Shown here: in pieces, positions 17,175-25,789 of the stretch
Layout: every line of letters begins with the position of its first letter
How positions within the stretch are numbered: the stretch's first letter is position 1
Assembly (NCBI GenBank): GCA_022447685.1
Contig: JAKVAO010000002.1
Span: 35,342 to 99,341 of the forward strand
Direction of reading: 5' to 3'
DNA from: Candidatus Caenarcanales bacterium
GTDB taxonomy: Bacteria > Cyanobacteriota > Vampirovibrionia > LMEP-6097
Length of the DNA: 64,000 nt
Position numbers and translations under genes: made by a program
The notes under the pieces: generated by a model
The model's input: the letters and a program-made list of their open reading frames with translations, nothing else
What the model was told of the DNA's origin: nothing
Databases searched by the model: none

Positions 17175-18402
17175 TCTCATGATCCTCTTTTAGAATCGCT
17201 AACAGCAAAGCAGTATTCTCTTTATCAATACCGAAGCGACTTGCGATACGCACCAATTCTTTTTGTTCTCTTTTACTAATACTAGAACCAAGGGTTTTAG
17301 AACCAGTATTAGAGTTTTGAAAATAATGATCCTGATAATCACTATTGGACTGATAATAATAAGATTTAATTTTTGAAACTGTGATTGCTTTTAGTTTAGT
17401 ATCCAAGAAGCCTTGATGTTGATGATAGAAACAAACTTTATTATTCCCAAGTAAACTTTCAAATTGCTGATTATTACAAGCATAGAGAGCTTCAGCGATA
17501 GTCTCCATTTTATTTAGAATAGCAATGTTGATTATATCTTTAGAGCTTTGGCTTAAACTACCACCGTGTGAGTCGATCAAAAGCCTGTCCATTTCTGCAT
17601 CATCTAATTTTTTAATTATAAAAATTCTGATATTTTGAATATAGGAATTAAATTCAAAGAAATTTTGTAAATCAGTTTGTGCTTTTAACAACTCTTCTAT
17701 TCGCAATTGAATCTCTTGCTCATTTTGCTTTTCTGTTTTCTCAGTGAGAAAATATATCTGACTTGTAAAAGTTTCTGAATACTCATCTATAACTTTAGTT
17801 ACAGCTTTATCTATATTGGTATACTGAATCTCTCTTGAGTCATTACCCATAAAAATCTTTTTATCACCAGTATCAGGTTCAGACTCAGGGAAAACTTCTT
17901 TAAGACTTGCTTGCAAACCATGCCTAGCACTTGTTTTCTTGGAATCTAGAATCAAGTTAACAGCTTTACTATCTTCCTGCTGCTGCAAAGCTTTTTCTTG
18001 AAGAAACTTACTAATACAGTCTGCGAGTACATTTAGGTTCTGACTATGTGCTTTTCTCTGAAGCAATTTATTAGCTTGCTGAATCCTCTGTCTATCACCA
18101 ATAATTGGTTCTATACTTTCTACATATAAGACTTGATAAGAAGAAAGTAAATTAGTTATTGCAGGATCTTTTTTAGAGCTATGGATTTCTGGGTTTTGAT
18201 TATAAATACTAATCAAATTTTCCAGTTCTTGAATATTCCAAATCCGAGGGAATATTGCTGAGTCGTGCAAACTATTCACAAGCCTAATCTGCGCCAATAT
18301 AGTTAAGATACAGATAAAGTAATATCTTATTTCTTTACTTATTGATATTAGTAAGTAAGAGTTCGTTTCTAGCTCCTGTTCTATGTTACAAACAAAGAAC
18401 AA
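17116..18402 (-). CDS. Hypothetical protein, paralogue of the product at 21330-22970
   Basis: A 428-residue protein. An N-terminal hydrophobic stretch (about 27-41, YYFICILTILAQIRLV) may be a signal or membrane anchor. After it, W..QELENLISIYNQNPE and the following 50 residues align with W..EDIKKLLDLYEKNPE in the 546-residue protein at 21330. The C-termini also align (a xxGIxxxxTAxLxAxxxxDxExxExLAS pattern). The middle is helical and Gln/Lys-rich. No function is known. Its 3' end overlaps the read-through tail of the convergent gene. Confidence 0.6.
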   Translation of the reverse strand: MFFVCNIEQELETNSYLLISISKEIRYYFICILTILAQIRLVNSLHDSAIFPRIWNIQELENLISIYNQNPEIHSSKKDPAITNLLSSYQVLYVESIEPIIGDRQRIQQANKLLQRKAHSQNLNVLADCISKFLQEKALQQQEDSKAVNLILDSKKTSARHGLQASLKEVFPESEPDTGDKKIFMGNDSREIQYTNIDKAVTKVIDEYSETFTSQIYFLTEKTEKQNEQEIQLRIEELLKAQTDLQNFFEFNSYIQNIRIFIIKKLDDAEMDRLLIDSHGGSLSQSSKDIINIAILNKMETIAEALYACNNQQFESLLGNNKVCFYHQHQGFLDTKLKAITVSKIKSYYYQSNSDYQDHYFQNSNTGSKTLGSSISKREQKELVRIASRFGIDKENTALLLAILKEDHEIIEKLASEELRYRLLDKGY

Positions 18403-18462
18403 GAAAATATTAAATATTTATAAGTGTCAAAAGTGACATGATTTTTACTTTGTAGTCTTTAA

Positions 18463-19667
18463 ATGCCTGATTTAAACCTAGGAAGCTTTTTAAGCACAAT
18501 AAACAGTAATTTCCGAGAAATTGATGGAATTATAGAAGGAACAGAAAAGAATAATTACCTAGAAAAAGTAGAGTTAGAAACTTATCAAAAACAACTTGAA
18601 TCGAAAGAGCAAAAATCTGAACAAGATCAATTTATTAACAAAGGATTAAAAATCATTCTAAGCTCAGAAGAGATTTGGAAAAAGTTCTCTGGTTCGGACA
18701 ATGCTATTTCTGAAAATGAAATTAAAAGTGTATACAGTATAGACAACAATGAAAATCTTCAAGCTAGCCTTAATTCTAATAATTTAGAAGGCTTATTTGA
18801 AAAAACCATAGTTGCAGCCTTGAATAATGTGAGATATTTTGATGAAGAACAAACTATTCCACTCAATCGAACTGAAGTAAATTTTCAAAATTATCTCAAT
18901 ACAGCAAGAGACAATGGAGCTTTACCTAGTGAACCGGTCTTACTAACTAAAGACAATATAAATAATTCGATACTCAATACAGAAGGAGATCACAATAACA
19001 GCTTTATAATAGTAAGAACCTCGGGTGATGGAATTCAAGACTCTCGATATTTATCAAGATCTCCCCTCCCAATTGGAGCAGAGAGAAGTGCCTTTGGAGG
19101 GATAGATGAACAAGATATTGAATCCAATTACAGCAGAATTGATAAAAAAGAATTGATAAAAAAGAATTGATCAATTTTCTAAAAGCCTCAAATCAATATC
19201 TAGAAGAAAAATTTCCCAATCAAGATATTGAAATGGAGTTAGCTTACCTTAAAAGAGGTAGATTGACACCAAGGCTAAGCTATAAATCTGGTGGTGTAGA
19301 ATCAACATTTATGGTCAAAGATGGATATACAGAATTAAGATCAACAATCGCTGAAAAAACTATGATCGATTACAACTCCGGCAACACTGATGCCCAGTTA
19401 GTAAGCCAAGATGAATTACCTAATAGAATAAGTGAAAGAGTTTTAGCAAGAATAGGTCTAAACGAAGAAACTTTAAATGACTACGATAATTTCGTATCAG
19501 AACTCAAAAAAGAAAATCCTGAAATTGTTACTGCAATTCTAGATTCTGCTCATGGTCAATATATCTTTGAATTTAAAAATAAAGATGGAGAAATTCTAGA
19601 AGAAAGGTTTGCCCTCATTTCAGATGTAGATGAACAAGGCATATCAAAGTTTATTGAAAGTGAATAA
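18463..19667 (+). pseudogene. Hypothetical gene split by a 14-bp tandem duplication
   Basis: Two ORFs, 18463-19170 (235 codons) and 19167-19667 (166 codons), meet at a direct repeat of AGAATTGATAAAAA. Removing one 14-nt unit joins them into one frame (SRIDKKELINFLKAS across the junction), giving a protein of about 396 residues. The first part is acidic and Asn-rich; the second has alternating strands and charged helices. There is no signal peptide or known motif. A two-copy 14-mer puts the parts out of frame, a one-copy state would restore the gene, so this is either decay or a reversible switch. Confidence 0.65.
19135..19171 (+). repeat. 14-bp tandem repeat, 2.6 copies
   Basis: AGAATTGATAAAAA at 19135-19148 and 19149-19162, then a partial copy AGAATTGAT at 19163-19171. 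The unit is not a multiple of three, so a change in copy number shifts the frame of the host gene. Confidence 0.95.
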
Positions 19668-19677
19668 ATTACTCAAT

Positions 19678-21267
19678 TTAAATATCACAGAGATTATTAC
19701 AGAAATCAGTATCACCGCCCTGCGCAGCACATTCACTTAAACATTGTTGCTTAGCTTGATTAACTGTATCGTCATTAGGAATAGCTGATTGATTGATATT
19801 CACTTCGACATTAGTAATTAAAATATTATCGCTACTAATACCATTACTAATACTTATACTGGCATCTCTAATCTCGAAATCCGCTGAAATACTCTGGAGC
19901 ACAGCACTGGTATCAGAATTACTAATAAGTAGATTACCTTTAGCGTTTTTCAAAGAAAACCCAGTCATAATAGCTGGGCTTTCAGCCTGAATAGTCATCT
20001 GAAAATTATCAATACCAGTAAGAGTTTGAGTACCCAAATCTGGTGCTGCACTTAAATCAAAATTAATAGAGCCGCTTGCAGTAAAGCTACCATTAATATT
20101 ATTAGCAGACAAAGTCATAGCACCATTTATATCTGAGCTTAAAGTCACTACAGGATTAGCAATCGCTGAGTCTTTAACCATTTCAGCTTCAACTGTAGTT
20201 TTAATAATAGAAGCAGGGATAGATATAGGAAGTGATTCTCCTTCCAAAAAACCTAAAGCCTGATTAATACTAACACCAGCATCATTCAAAGTACTTGCAA
20301 TCTCGCCACTAGTAACTGACTTCGAACCGTCTTTCGAGTATGAAATAACAGAACCGTCTGCTAGATTAAGATCGAAGCTTTCTTGTTCACTATTAAGAAT
20401 CGCTGTACCTTCAAGAGTAGCAAGAACTTCTCCTGTCGCAAACGGACCTTCATAGATTTGTGCAAAACCAGGAACACCAGCTTCTGTAATCAAATCAGCA
20501 GGAATACTAGAAATATCCACATCGAAATTAGCACCGGCATTATTAGGGTTATTAAAAACTATATATAATGGACCTTCACTAGTTCCAGAGCCATAACGAA
20601 GTATAGAACCAGCATTAATATCAGCTCCACCAGGACCAGTAACGGTATCATGAGGAGATCCACCTAAACCGAGTGCACAGCTACCAGCATTTGCCGGAAG
20701 ATTCAGAGTAGTCGGCACACTAGCTTCCAAGAACAAAGGAGCTGAGGCGTTAGCATTAAAATCTGGAACAAAGTTAATTAATTGCAAGCTAGAACTGTTA
20801 TTTGGTAATAAAGCTTGACCTGAAAAATTAGTCTGAACAGAAAGACTATCAGTCTCACCAGTAAACAAATTCACGGTAATGCTTGATTCTTCAACACCAG
20901 CCTTTCTAGCTGCCTTATTAGGTTTCAAAGTAAGAGTTACAGTTTTATCAGAATCTAATTTTGCAAGTTTTCTAACTTGAGTAAAAATAGTTAAACTTCT
21001 AGTTTTCAATTCAGAAGCAGATAAGTCAAACTTAAGTGCTGCTGGTCTTACTTTCACTAGTTTCTTATCAGAACTAATCACTCTCAACTTAGCCTTCTTC
21101 GAAAGATCAGAAACCGCCTCTTCTGAACTCAAAACAGTACTAATACTAGTATTACTATCACTTAAACTTAAGGCATCACTACTACTAAGGCTAACGGCTT
21201 CAAGCCTCGTAACTATAGAGAGAAAAAGAAATAGGAAAAGTAAACAACGAAAACTAGCTTTTAACAT
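19678..21267 (-). CDS. Exported Ser/Asn-rich beta-type protein, unknown function
   Basis: A 529-residue protein with a classic signal peptide (KASFRCLLFLFLFLSIVTRLEA, cleavage near residue 24). The following 40 residues are Ser/Asp-rich (LSSSDALSLSDSNTS). The body is low in Lys and Trp and rich in Ser, Ala, Asn and Leu, as in secreted or outer-surface beta-sheet proteins. The last 25 residues contain four Cys (QQCLSECAAQ...FCNNLCDI), probably two disulfides. TACAAT lies 10 nt before the ATG. It could be a surface or fibre protein; no family is recognised. Confidence 0.65.
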   Translation of the reverse strand: MLKASFRCLLFLFLFLSIVTRLEAVSLSSSDALSLSDSNTSISTVLSSEEAVSDLSKKAKLRVISSDKKLVKVRPAALKFDLSASELKTRSLTIFTQVRKLAKLDSDKTVTLTLKPNKAARKAGVEESSITVNLFTGETDSLSVQTNFSGQALLPNNSSSLQLINFVPDFNANASAPLFLEASVPTTLNLPANAGSCALGLGGSPHDTVTGPGGADINAGSILRYGSGTSEGPLYIVFNNPNNAGANFDVDISSIPADLITEAGVPGFAQIYEGPFATGEVLATLEGTAILNSEQESFDLNLADGSVISYSKDGSKSVTSGEIASTLNDAGVSINQALGFLEGESLPISIPASIIKTTVEAEMVKDSAIANPVVTLSSDINGAMTLSANNINGSFTASGSINFDLSAAPDLGTQTLTGIDNFQMTIQAESPAIMTGFSLKNAKGNLLISNSDTSAVLQSISADFEIRDASISISNGISSDNILITNVEVNINQSAIPNDDTVNQAKQQCLSECAAQGGDTDFCNNLCDI

Positions 21268-21329
21268 AATGTGTTTAATTGTAACTTCAATATAGTAATT
21301 TTTCTTAATAAAAAAACCTAGTAAATATA

Positions 21330-22970
21330 CTAACTCACAAAGCCTAGACCAAAGAAATCGTGTTCAATTCGCTCATTTAAACTTAAAGTTTCACCCTTAA
21401 TCTTCTCTTCAGCTTGATTCATAACAGATTCACTAGCTCCTAATGACTCCAGAGTTTCAAGATCTTTATTATAGTAAGCAAATAGTTTAGCTGTTTCACT
21501 GATAGGAATTCCAGTCTGAGCCGAGATTTGATTTAAGATATTAGGTGGAAGCGGCAGTGGGATCGAGTTCTCTCTATTAGTTCTAATATCTTCATTCAAG
21601 TCAGGATTTAGTATAGCTGCAACCTTACTATCAAAATCAGCTCTTTCACTCGCCCTTAATTGAGCAGTTCGAGTACTATGGTTATATGCGACATTAGTGT
21701 CATAGTGTCCTGTTCTCAATTTAGCTATTTTCTCAGGGGCAAGTCTTTGCTCAAAAGCTGCCTGGTTATTTTCATATAACGCGACTTTAGAATCATAGCC
21801 AGTAGAATCTGCGAAAATATCATTATCTAGTTCGATTACAGCTTCAGCGAAATGTTCAGTTTTATTAGCTAAAGCATCAGTAAGTAATTTTTTGTTTTCC
21901 CTACTGTCAATTGATCCGTCTTTAATATCTTTCATGAATGCTTGAAAGTCTTCTTCACTAGAATTTTCTTTTATCCAAGCTAGGTATTTATCGTAATCTT
22001 CTGAGTCCTGAATTTTCTGAAGTTCTTCTTTAGACTTTTCAATATTTTCAATTCTGGCTTGGACTTCCTCTGTCTGTGGAAGTTGCCTTAATCTGCCTAA
22101 TTGTTCATCGAAGTCTTCGACTCTTCGGTTTAAGTCTTTGTTTAGGGCTTGGGAAATTTCTTGTTTATCCTCAGTTCTTAATTGAGATGCCTCCTCACTA
22201 TTTATCACCACTTTTCCATTAGCTCCAGAGGTAATGGTTTGATCATATAAAGTTGAACTATTTTGAATTGTGTTCATTGATTCTTCTACAATTTGTTTTT
22301 GCTTCAAAACCTTCTCTGCATTTTCAGCATTTGGATTTTGTACAAAGTTTTTCAGCTCTTCCTTTGATTTTTGATATTGACCTTTTATATACTTAGCTGT
22401 AGTTTTTTGTTCCCATTCATCAAGAGCCCTTGAGTCTAGGTTTTCTGATGTAGGTATAATTTCAGATTCCTGCCTCGTCAAAAGTTGTTCATTTGCTTTT
22501 GCTAATTCAACTTGCTTAGTAGCTAGCTCTCGCTTAATCTCTTGCTTTTCAAAAGCTTGATAATTTTCAGCTAATCTTGTTAATTCCTGACTGGTTTTTT
22601 CTTCTTGCAGAATAGAGTTTATCTTTGCAAGCTTAGATTGATCTTGAAGGTTAGGAGCGATTTTAGAATGATAAATATCCTTATAATCATCTAATAAAAC
22701 TTTCAACTTTTGATTTTCCCACCCTTCAAGAGCTTCAGGATTCTTTTCATAAAGATCCAAAAGCTTTTTGATATCCTCATGAGTCCATTCATCAGGAACT
22801 TGATATTCTAATTTAGCTTCATTAACTAAATACTCATCCTTAATTACTGGCGTAAAACTAGCAATGTTCTCGTCAACAAGATCTGTTAGAGGATCTTCAG
22901 ATGAAGGATTAATACTATCAATATCATATGCATATGCAACTTGCATATCATTATTTACTTCTGCGTTCAC
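21330..22970 (-). CDS. Hypothetical Glu/Gln-rich coiled-coil protein, paralogue of 17116-18402
   Basis: A 546-residue protein starting at GTG 22970, or possibly at ATG 22946. The N-terminal domain (VPDEWTHEDIKKLLDLYEKNPEALEG...) matches the start of the 428-residue protein at 17116. The central 120-350 region is Glu/Gln/Lys-rich helix (SKEELQKIQDSEDYDKYLAW), probably coiled coil. The C-terminal part (QISAQTGIPISETAKLFAYYNKDLETLESLGAS) again matches the paralogue. It lacks the paralogue's hydrophobic N-terminal stretch. The function is unknown; length and repeat-free helices suggest a scaffold or effector. Confidence 0.65.
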   Translation of the reverse strand: MNAEVNNDMQVAYAYDIDSINPSSEDPLTDLVDENIASFTPVIKDEYLVNEAKLEYQVPDEWTHEDIKKLLDLYEKNPEALEGWENQKLKVLLDDYKDIYHSKIAPNLQDQSKLAKINSILQEEKTSQELTRLAENYQAFEKQEIKRELATKQVELAKANEQLLTRQESEIIPTSENLDSRALDEWEQKTTAKYIKGQYQKSKEELKNFVQNPNAENAEKVLKQKQIVEESMNTIQNSSTLYDQTITSGANGKVVINSEEASQLRTEDKQEISQALNKDLNRRVEDFDEQLGRLRQLPQTEEVQARIENIEKSKEELQKIQDSEDYDKYLAWIKENSSEEDFQAFMKDIKDGSIDSRENKKLLTDALANKTEHFAEAVIELDNDIFADSTGYDSKVALYENNQAAFEQRLAPEKIAKLRTGHYDTNVAYNHSTRTAQLRASERADFDSKVAAILNPDLNEDIRTNRENSIPLPLPPNILNQISAQTGIPISETAKLFAYYNKDLETLESLGASESVMNQAEEKIKGETLSLNERIEHDFFGLGFVS

Positions 22971-23045
22971 ATAAGTATTGATAAGTAAAAAGAATTAAGA
23001 TCAAGATAAGAAGGATGCGCAGAAAACCTTACATTAATAAGTAAT

Positions 23046-23080
23046 AATAAAAAAATAAGAAGCCTGAATCAAGGCATTAT
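23046..23080 (-). terminator. Weak intrinsic terminator after 23130-23582
   Basis: On the minus strand GCCT-TGATTC-AGGC (23075-23062) is followed by TTCTTATTTTTTTA. The stem is only 4 bp, so this is tentative. The rest of 22971-23129 is AT-rich with nothing else clear. Confidence 0.35.
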
Positions 23081-23129
23081 CTCAAGATAATTTTCTGTTA
23101 ATTTATTGATTAGGGTTAATGTATCTTAC

Positions 23130-23582
23130 TTAGATTTCATTGAAAGCATCACTCCTTTCATCTGGATTGGAATAACCACCATCTCGGTTCTGAATCTCCC
23201 TTCTTTGCTCCTGAAGCTTTTTAATATCCTCAACATTACCTCTAATTTCTTCAATTAATGCTCTCTGAGTATTTACACCTCTTTCTATAAAATCAGGCTG
23301 ATTCCTTATACCACCAGTCCCCCTGTCATTATTATTATCATTCCTAGTTCTATTATCAGCTACAATAATGCCTTTCTCATTAGTTGTAAGATTCTCCGGC
23401 TTTGCAGACAGCCCGAGAGGAGCATTCTTCTTATTAACTTCACTTGAACCTCTTTGTTCTGTAATTATAGTTGTCTTAGACTGAGTATTATCAACTTGAG
23501 GAACAGAGGCTTTAATCTTATCTCCTCCTGGGTTTGCAAAAGTTAAACTCGCTGCAATTAAATTAGGTACAAAACCAGCCAT
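23130..23582 (-). CDS. Hypothetical Asn-rich disordered protein
   Basis: A 150-residue protein. Its first 16 residues are hydrophobic (AGFVPNLIAASLTFA). The middle is polar and low-complexity (ADNRTRNDNNNDRGTGGIRNQPDF), and the C-terminal part is a charged helix (RALIEEIRGNVEDIKKLQEQRREIQN). AAAAGGATTATATT before the ATG is a possible ribosome site. Composition and layout resemble the product at 39612-40271 (Asn-rich head, then a short helical C-terminal region), which may mark a common class of secreted or regulatory proteins. No function is known. Confidence 0.55.
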   Translation of the reverse strand: MAGFVPNLIAASLTFANPGGDKIKASVPQVDNTQSKTTIITEQRGSSEVNKKNAPLGLSAKPENLTTNEKGIIVADNRTRNDNNNDRGTGGIRNQPDFIERGVNTQRALIEEIRGNVEDIKKLQEQRREIQNRDGGYSNPDERSDAFNEI

Positions 23583-24215
23583 AATATAATCCTTTTATTT
23601 CTCCCTATGGTTTCTACAGATCATTTCTCCCTAAAACGATAAATAAATCTGTCTGTATTTGATCTTAGAAGCTTAAGGGAAAATGAGGACTTATTCTTTT
23701 TTAATAATTGTAGAGCCTTATAGATAGTGAGATACAAAACATGAAAACATAATCGAATTTATTTATCATTCACAGAGAGGCTTTCAGCGAAGCAATAACT
23801 AAAACAGTATTTCTGGGGATATGCCAAGGCAAGACAAGGTGAACAGCAATAAGCCTTCCCATCAAAGATATTCAGAAAAACACAAGGTGAAAACTAGATA
23901 AAATTAATTGATCTTCTCTTAAGTCAACGATCAAAATTCTTCAATTTTTCATAAATTCATACTTGCCAAAAATAAAATCTTTAGGGTTTCCTATAGTTTA
24001 AACAGATAATCATACTGGGAATTATTTATATACATATACAATTTTCTTGACTGTAATGCAATAATCTCATCTAGGGCAAAGTGAAATATAAGAAAATAAT
24101 AAAACCACTAAGCAATAAATCAATCACAGTAAGGCTTTCAAAAACAAACAGGCCATATCTTGGGGTTATAGGAATATAAACAAAAGATAAAACCCTGAAT
24201 CACATTAGAAATTCA
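23583..24215. other. Gene-poor gap of about 630 nt with two similar segments
   Basis: No convincing ORF in either direction. Two stretches look alike: TCACAGAGAGGCTTTCA near 23770 and TCACAGTAAGGCTTTCA near 24123, each followed some 30 nt later by a TTGGGG/CTGGGG(A/T)TAT-like sequence. They may be diverged copies of one regulatory or mobile sequence. Promoters for the minus-strand gene at 23582 should lie at the left edge. I see nothing else I can name. Confidence 0.3.
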
Positions 24216-24251
24216 CAAAAAAAGAGCCCAGTGTATAAACACAGGGCTCTT
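24216..24251 (-). terminator. Intrinsic terminator after the tyrosine recombinase
   Basis: On the minus strand AAGAGCCCtGTGT-TTAT-ACACtGGGCTCTT is followed by a T run (the A run at 24217-24223 on the plus strand). It has an 8-bp outer stem with a 4-bp inner stem. Confidence 0.85.
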
Positions 24252-24278
24252 AAATTTATAAGTAAATTAATCTACAAA

Positions 24279-25253
24279 TTACATACTCATAGAATCAACA
24301 GCTTCTTTTTCTTCGCCATCTCTTTCTTCATCAAACTGCTTAAATTGCTTCTTAGCTACTTTGTCAGCAACTTTAGCGTATCTTAAGGTAGTTCTAATAT
24401 CACTGTGACCAGCGAGCTTCTGAAGTACTCTAATGTCGATATAACCAACTCTCTCAGTACAGAATGTGTGTCTTAACTGGTGAATTGTAAGTGCAGTACC
24501 ATCAGCATTAGTTAAATCAGATGATGCTTGCTTAAATAGTTGGTTAGCTCTGTGATAACCAAGTCTAGTTCCATTATTAGTTGTGAATAAAGCACCTTCA
24601 TTGTGAAGCTTACGAGCTTCTTCTAAAGTTCTAGCCTTAGCCATAACTGATCTCTCTGGAACTCTTTTCTCTAAATACTTTTTGAAAAGTTTCTCACTAG
24701 ACTTAGAAAGATAAGTAATTCTAGCTTTGTTACCTTTACCTTGTCTGATGTGAATAACACCGTTTCTAATATCTTGAACATTCAATGCAAGAGCTTCAGA
24801 AATTCTCAAACCACTACTATAAAGTAAGTCAAACAAGAACTCCTCTCTTATAGACTTAGCTCTTCCAAGTATTACTTGAACAGTATCTTTATCTAAGTAA
24901 CGAATTATATCTTTAGTATTAGTTTCACCCTGATCTTTAAGTGGCTTTCTACGCTCAATCTTCTTCATAGGATTGTCGTTGATTAAACTATTTCTAAGTA
25001 AATGATTGAAAAAACAACTCAAAGTAGCGTAATGTCTATTCTGTGTTGCCACGCTAACTCTTTTCCCCGTTCTAGTAGTTAGGTTGTTTAAGTAATTCTC
25101 GATCTCATCCTTTTGGATTTTACCGATCTCCCACTCACCAAAAGAATTGGTAAATTTCTCAAGATCCAAACGATACGCTTTCATAGTGTCGTTGTCTTTT
25201 TGGATTTTATTTAAATACTCATCTATTAATTCCGATGTTTTCATGATTGCCAT
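24279..25253 (-). CDS. XerC/XerD-type tyrosine recombinase
   Basis: A 324-residue protein, close to the usual Xer length of about 300. The N-terminal SAM-like core-binding domain spans about 5-100. The catalytic set is complete: Arg150 (SSGLRISEAL), Lys173 (QGKGNK), His258 and Arg261 (IHQLRH), His283 (LAGHSD) and Tyr292 (LRYAK). AAAAGGGGAAG 8 nt before the ATG supports the start at 25253. It stands alone between two long non-coding gaps, with no cargo or tRNA beside it, so it may be the chromosome-dimer resolvase rather than a phage integrase. I did not find a clear dif-like site. The C-terminal 25 residues are an acidic extension. Confidence 0.9.
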   Translation of the reverse strand: MAIMKTSELIDEYLNKIQKDNDTMKAYRLDLEKFTNSFGEWEIGKIQKDEIENYLNNLTTRTGKRVSVATQNRHYATLSCFFNHLLRNSLINDNPMKKIERRKPLKDQGETNTKDIIRYLDKDTVQVILGRAKSIREEFLFDLLYSSGLRISEALALNVQDIRNGVIHIRQGKGNKARITYLSKSSEKLFKKYLEKRVPERSVMAKARTLEEARKLHNEGALFTTNNGTRLGYHRANQLFKQASSDLTNADGTALTIHQLRHTFCTERVGYIDIRVLQKLAGHSDIRTTLRYAKVADKVAKKQFKQFDEERDGEEKEAVDSMSM

Positions 25254-25562
25254 TCGAGCTTCCCCTTTTAAACGATTTCACTTAAAAAATAAAGAAATCA
25301 TTATTAATCTCTAATAATACATTATCTGAAAGATTAAGTTCAGACTTTGTAACAATTATTTTATCAGACAGAAAGTCAATTATTCTATTTTTTTCGAAAA
25401 AGTCAAGCTCGAAAGGGTTTTTTGAGGGTGAATTTTATCTTAAAAAAAACTCACATTATTGACTTTAAGTTAATTATCTTTAAGGGTATTATCCTTTTCG
25501 AAGTACTAAATTATCTTTATTTTAATTAAACTATTTATTTTTTATTTATATCAAATTTAAGT

Positions 25563-25675
25563 AATCTTGAAGTAGATTGGAATTCAAGAGATCTCAGCTA
25601 TACATTCTGGCCATGTAGCCATCCTTTTAGCTGATAGAACCATGATTTAGAACTGCTTTGATCAGCCTCAAGATT
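25563..25675. ncRNA. Candidate structured RNA in a 536-nt gap
   Basis: AATCTTGA 25563-25570 pairs exactly with TCAAGATT 25668-25675, enclosing 97 nt. Inside, TCAGCTA 25594-25600 pairs with TAGCTGA 25628-25634, with TACAT/ATGTA nested at 25601-25617. As an alternative, GCTGAT 25630-25635 pairs with ATCAGC 25661-25666; the two pairings compete. The segment is richer in G+C than the flanks. It matches no tRNA, tmRNA, RNase P or SRP RNA that I know, and the strand is not decided. The rest of 25254-25789 is AT-rich and carries the promoters of the two flanking genes. Confidence 0.4.
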
Positions 25676-25789
25676 ATTAAAAAAAAATAAATGATGAATT
25701 AATTTTAAGTATCTTACAAAATTCAGGTATTGTGTATTGCGGTATGTTAATATTTATTTCCATATCTGAAATAGATCAAGGAAGCTCTT

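Noticed and set aside
24279..25253. Phage or genomic island around the Xer-type recombinase
   Set aside because: No tRNA, direct repeats or phage genes beside it; a housekeeping Xer role is equally likely.
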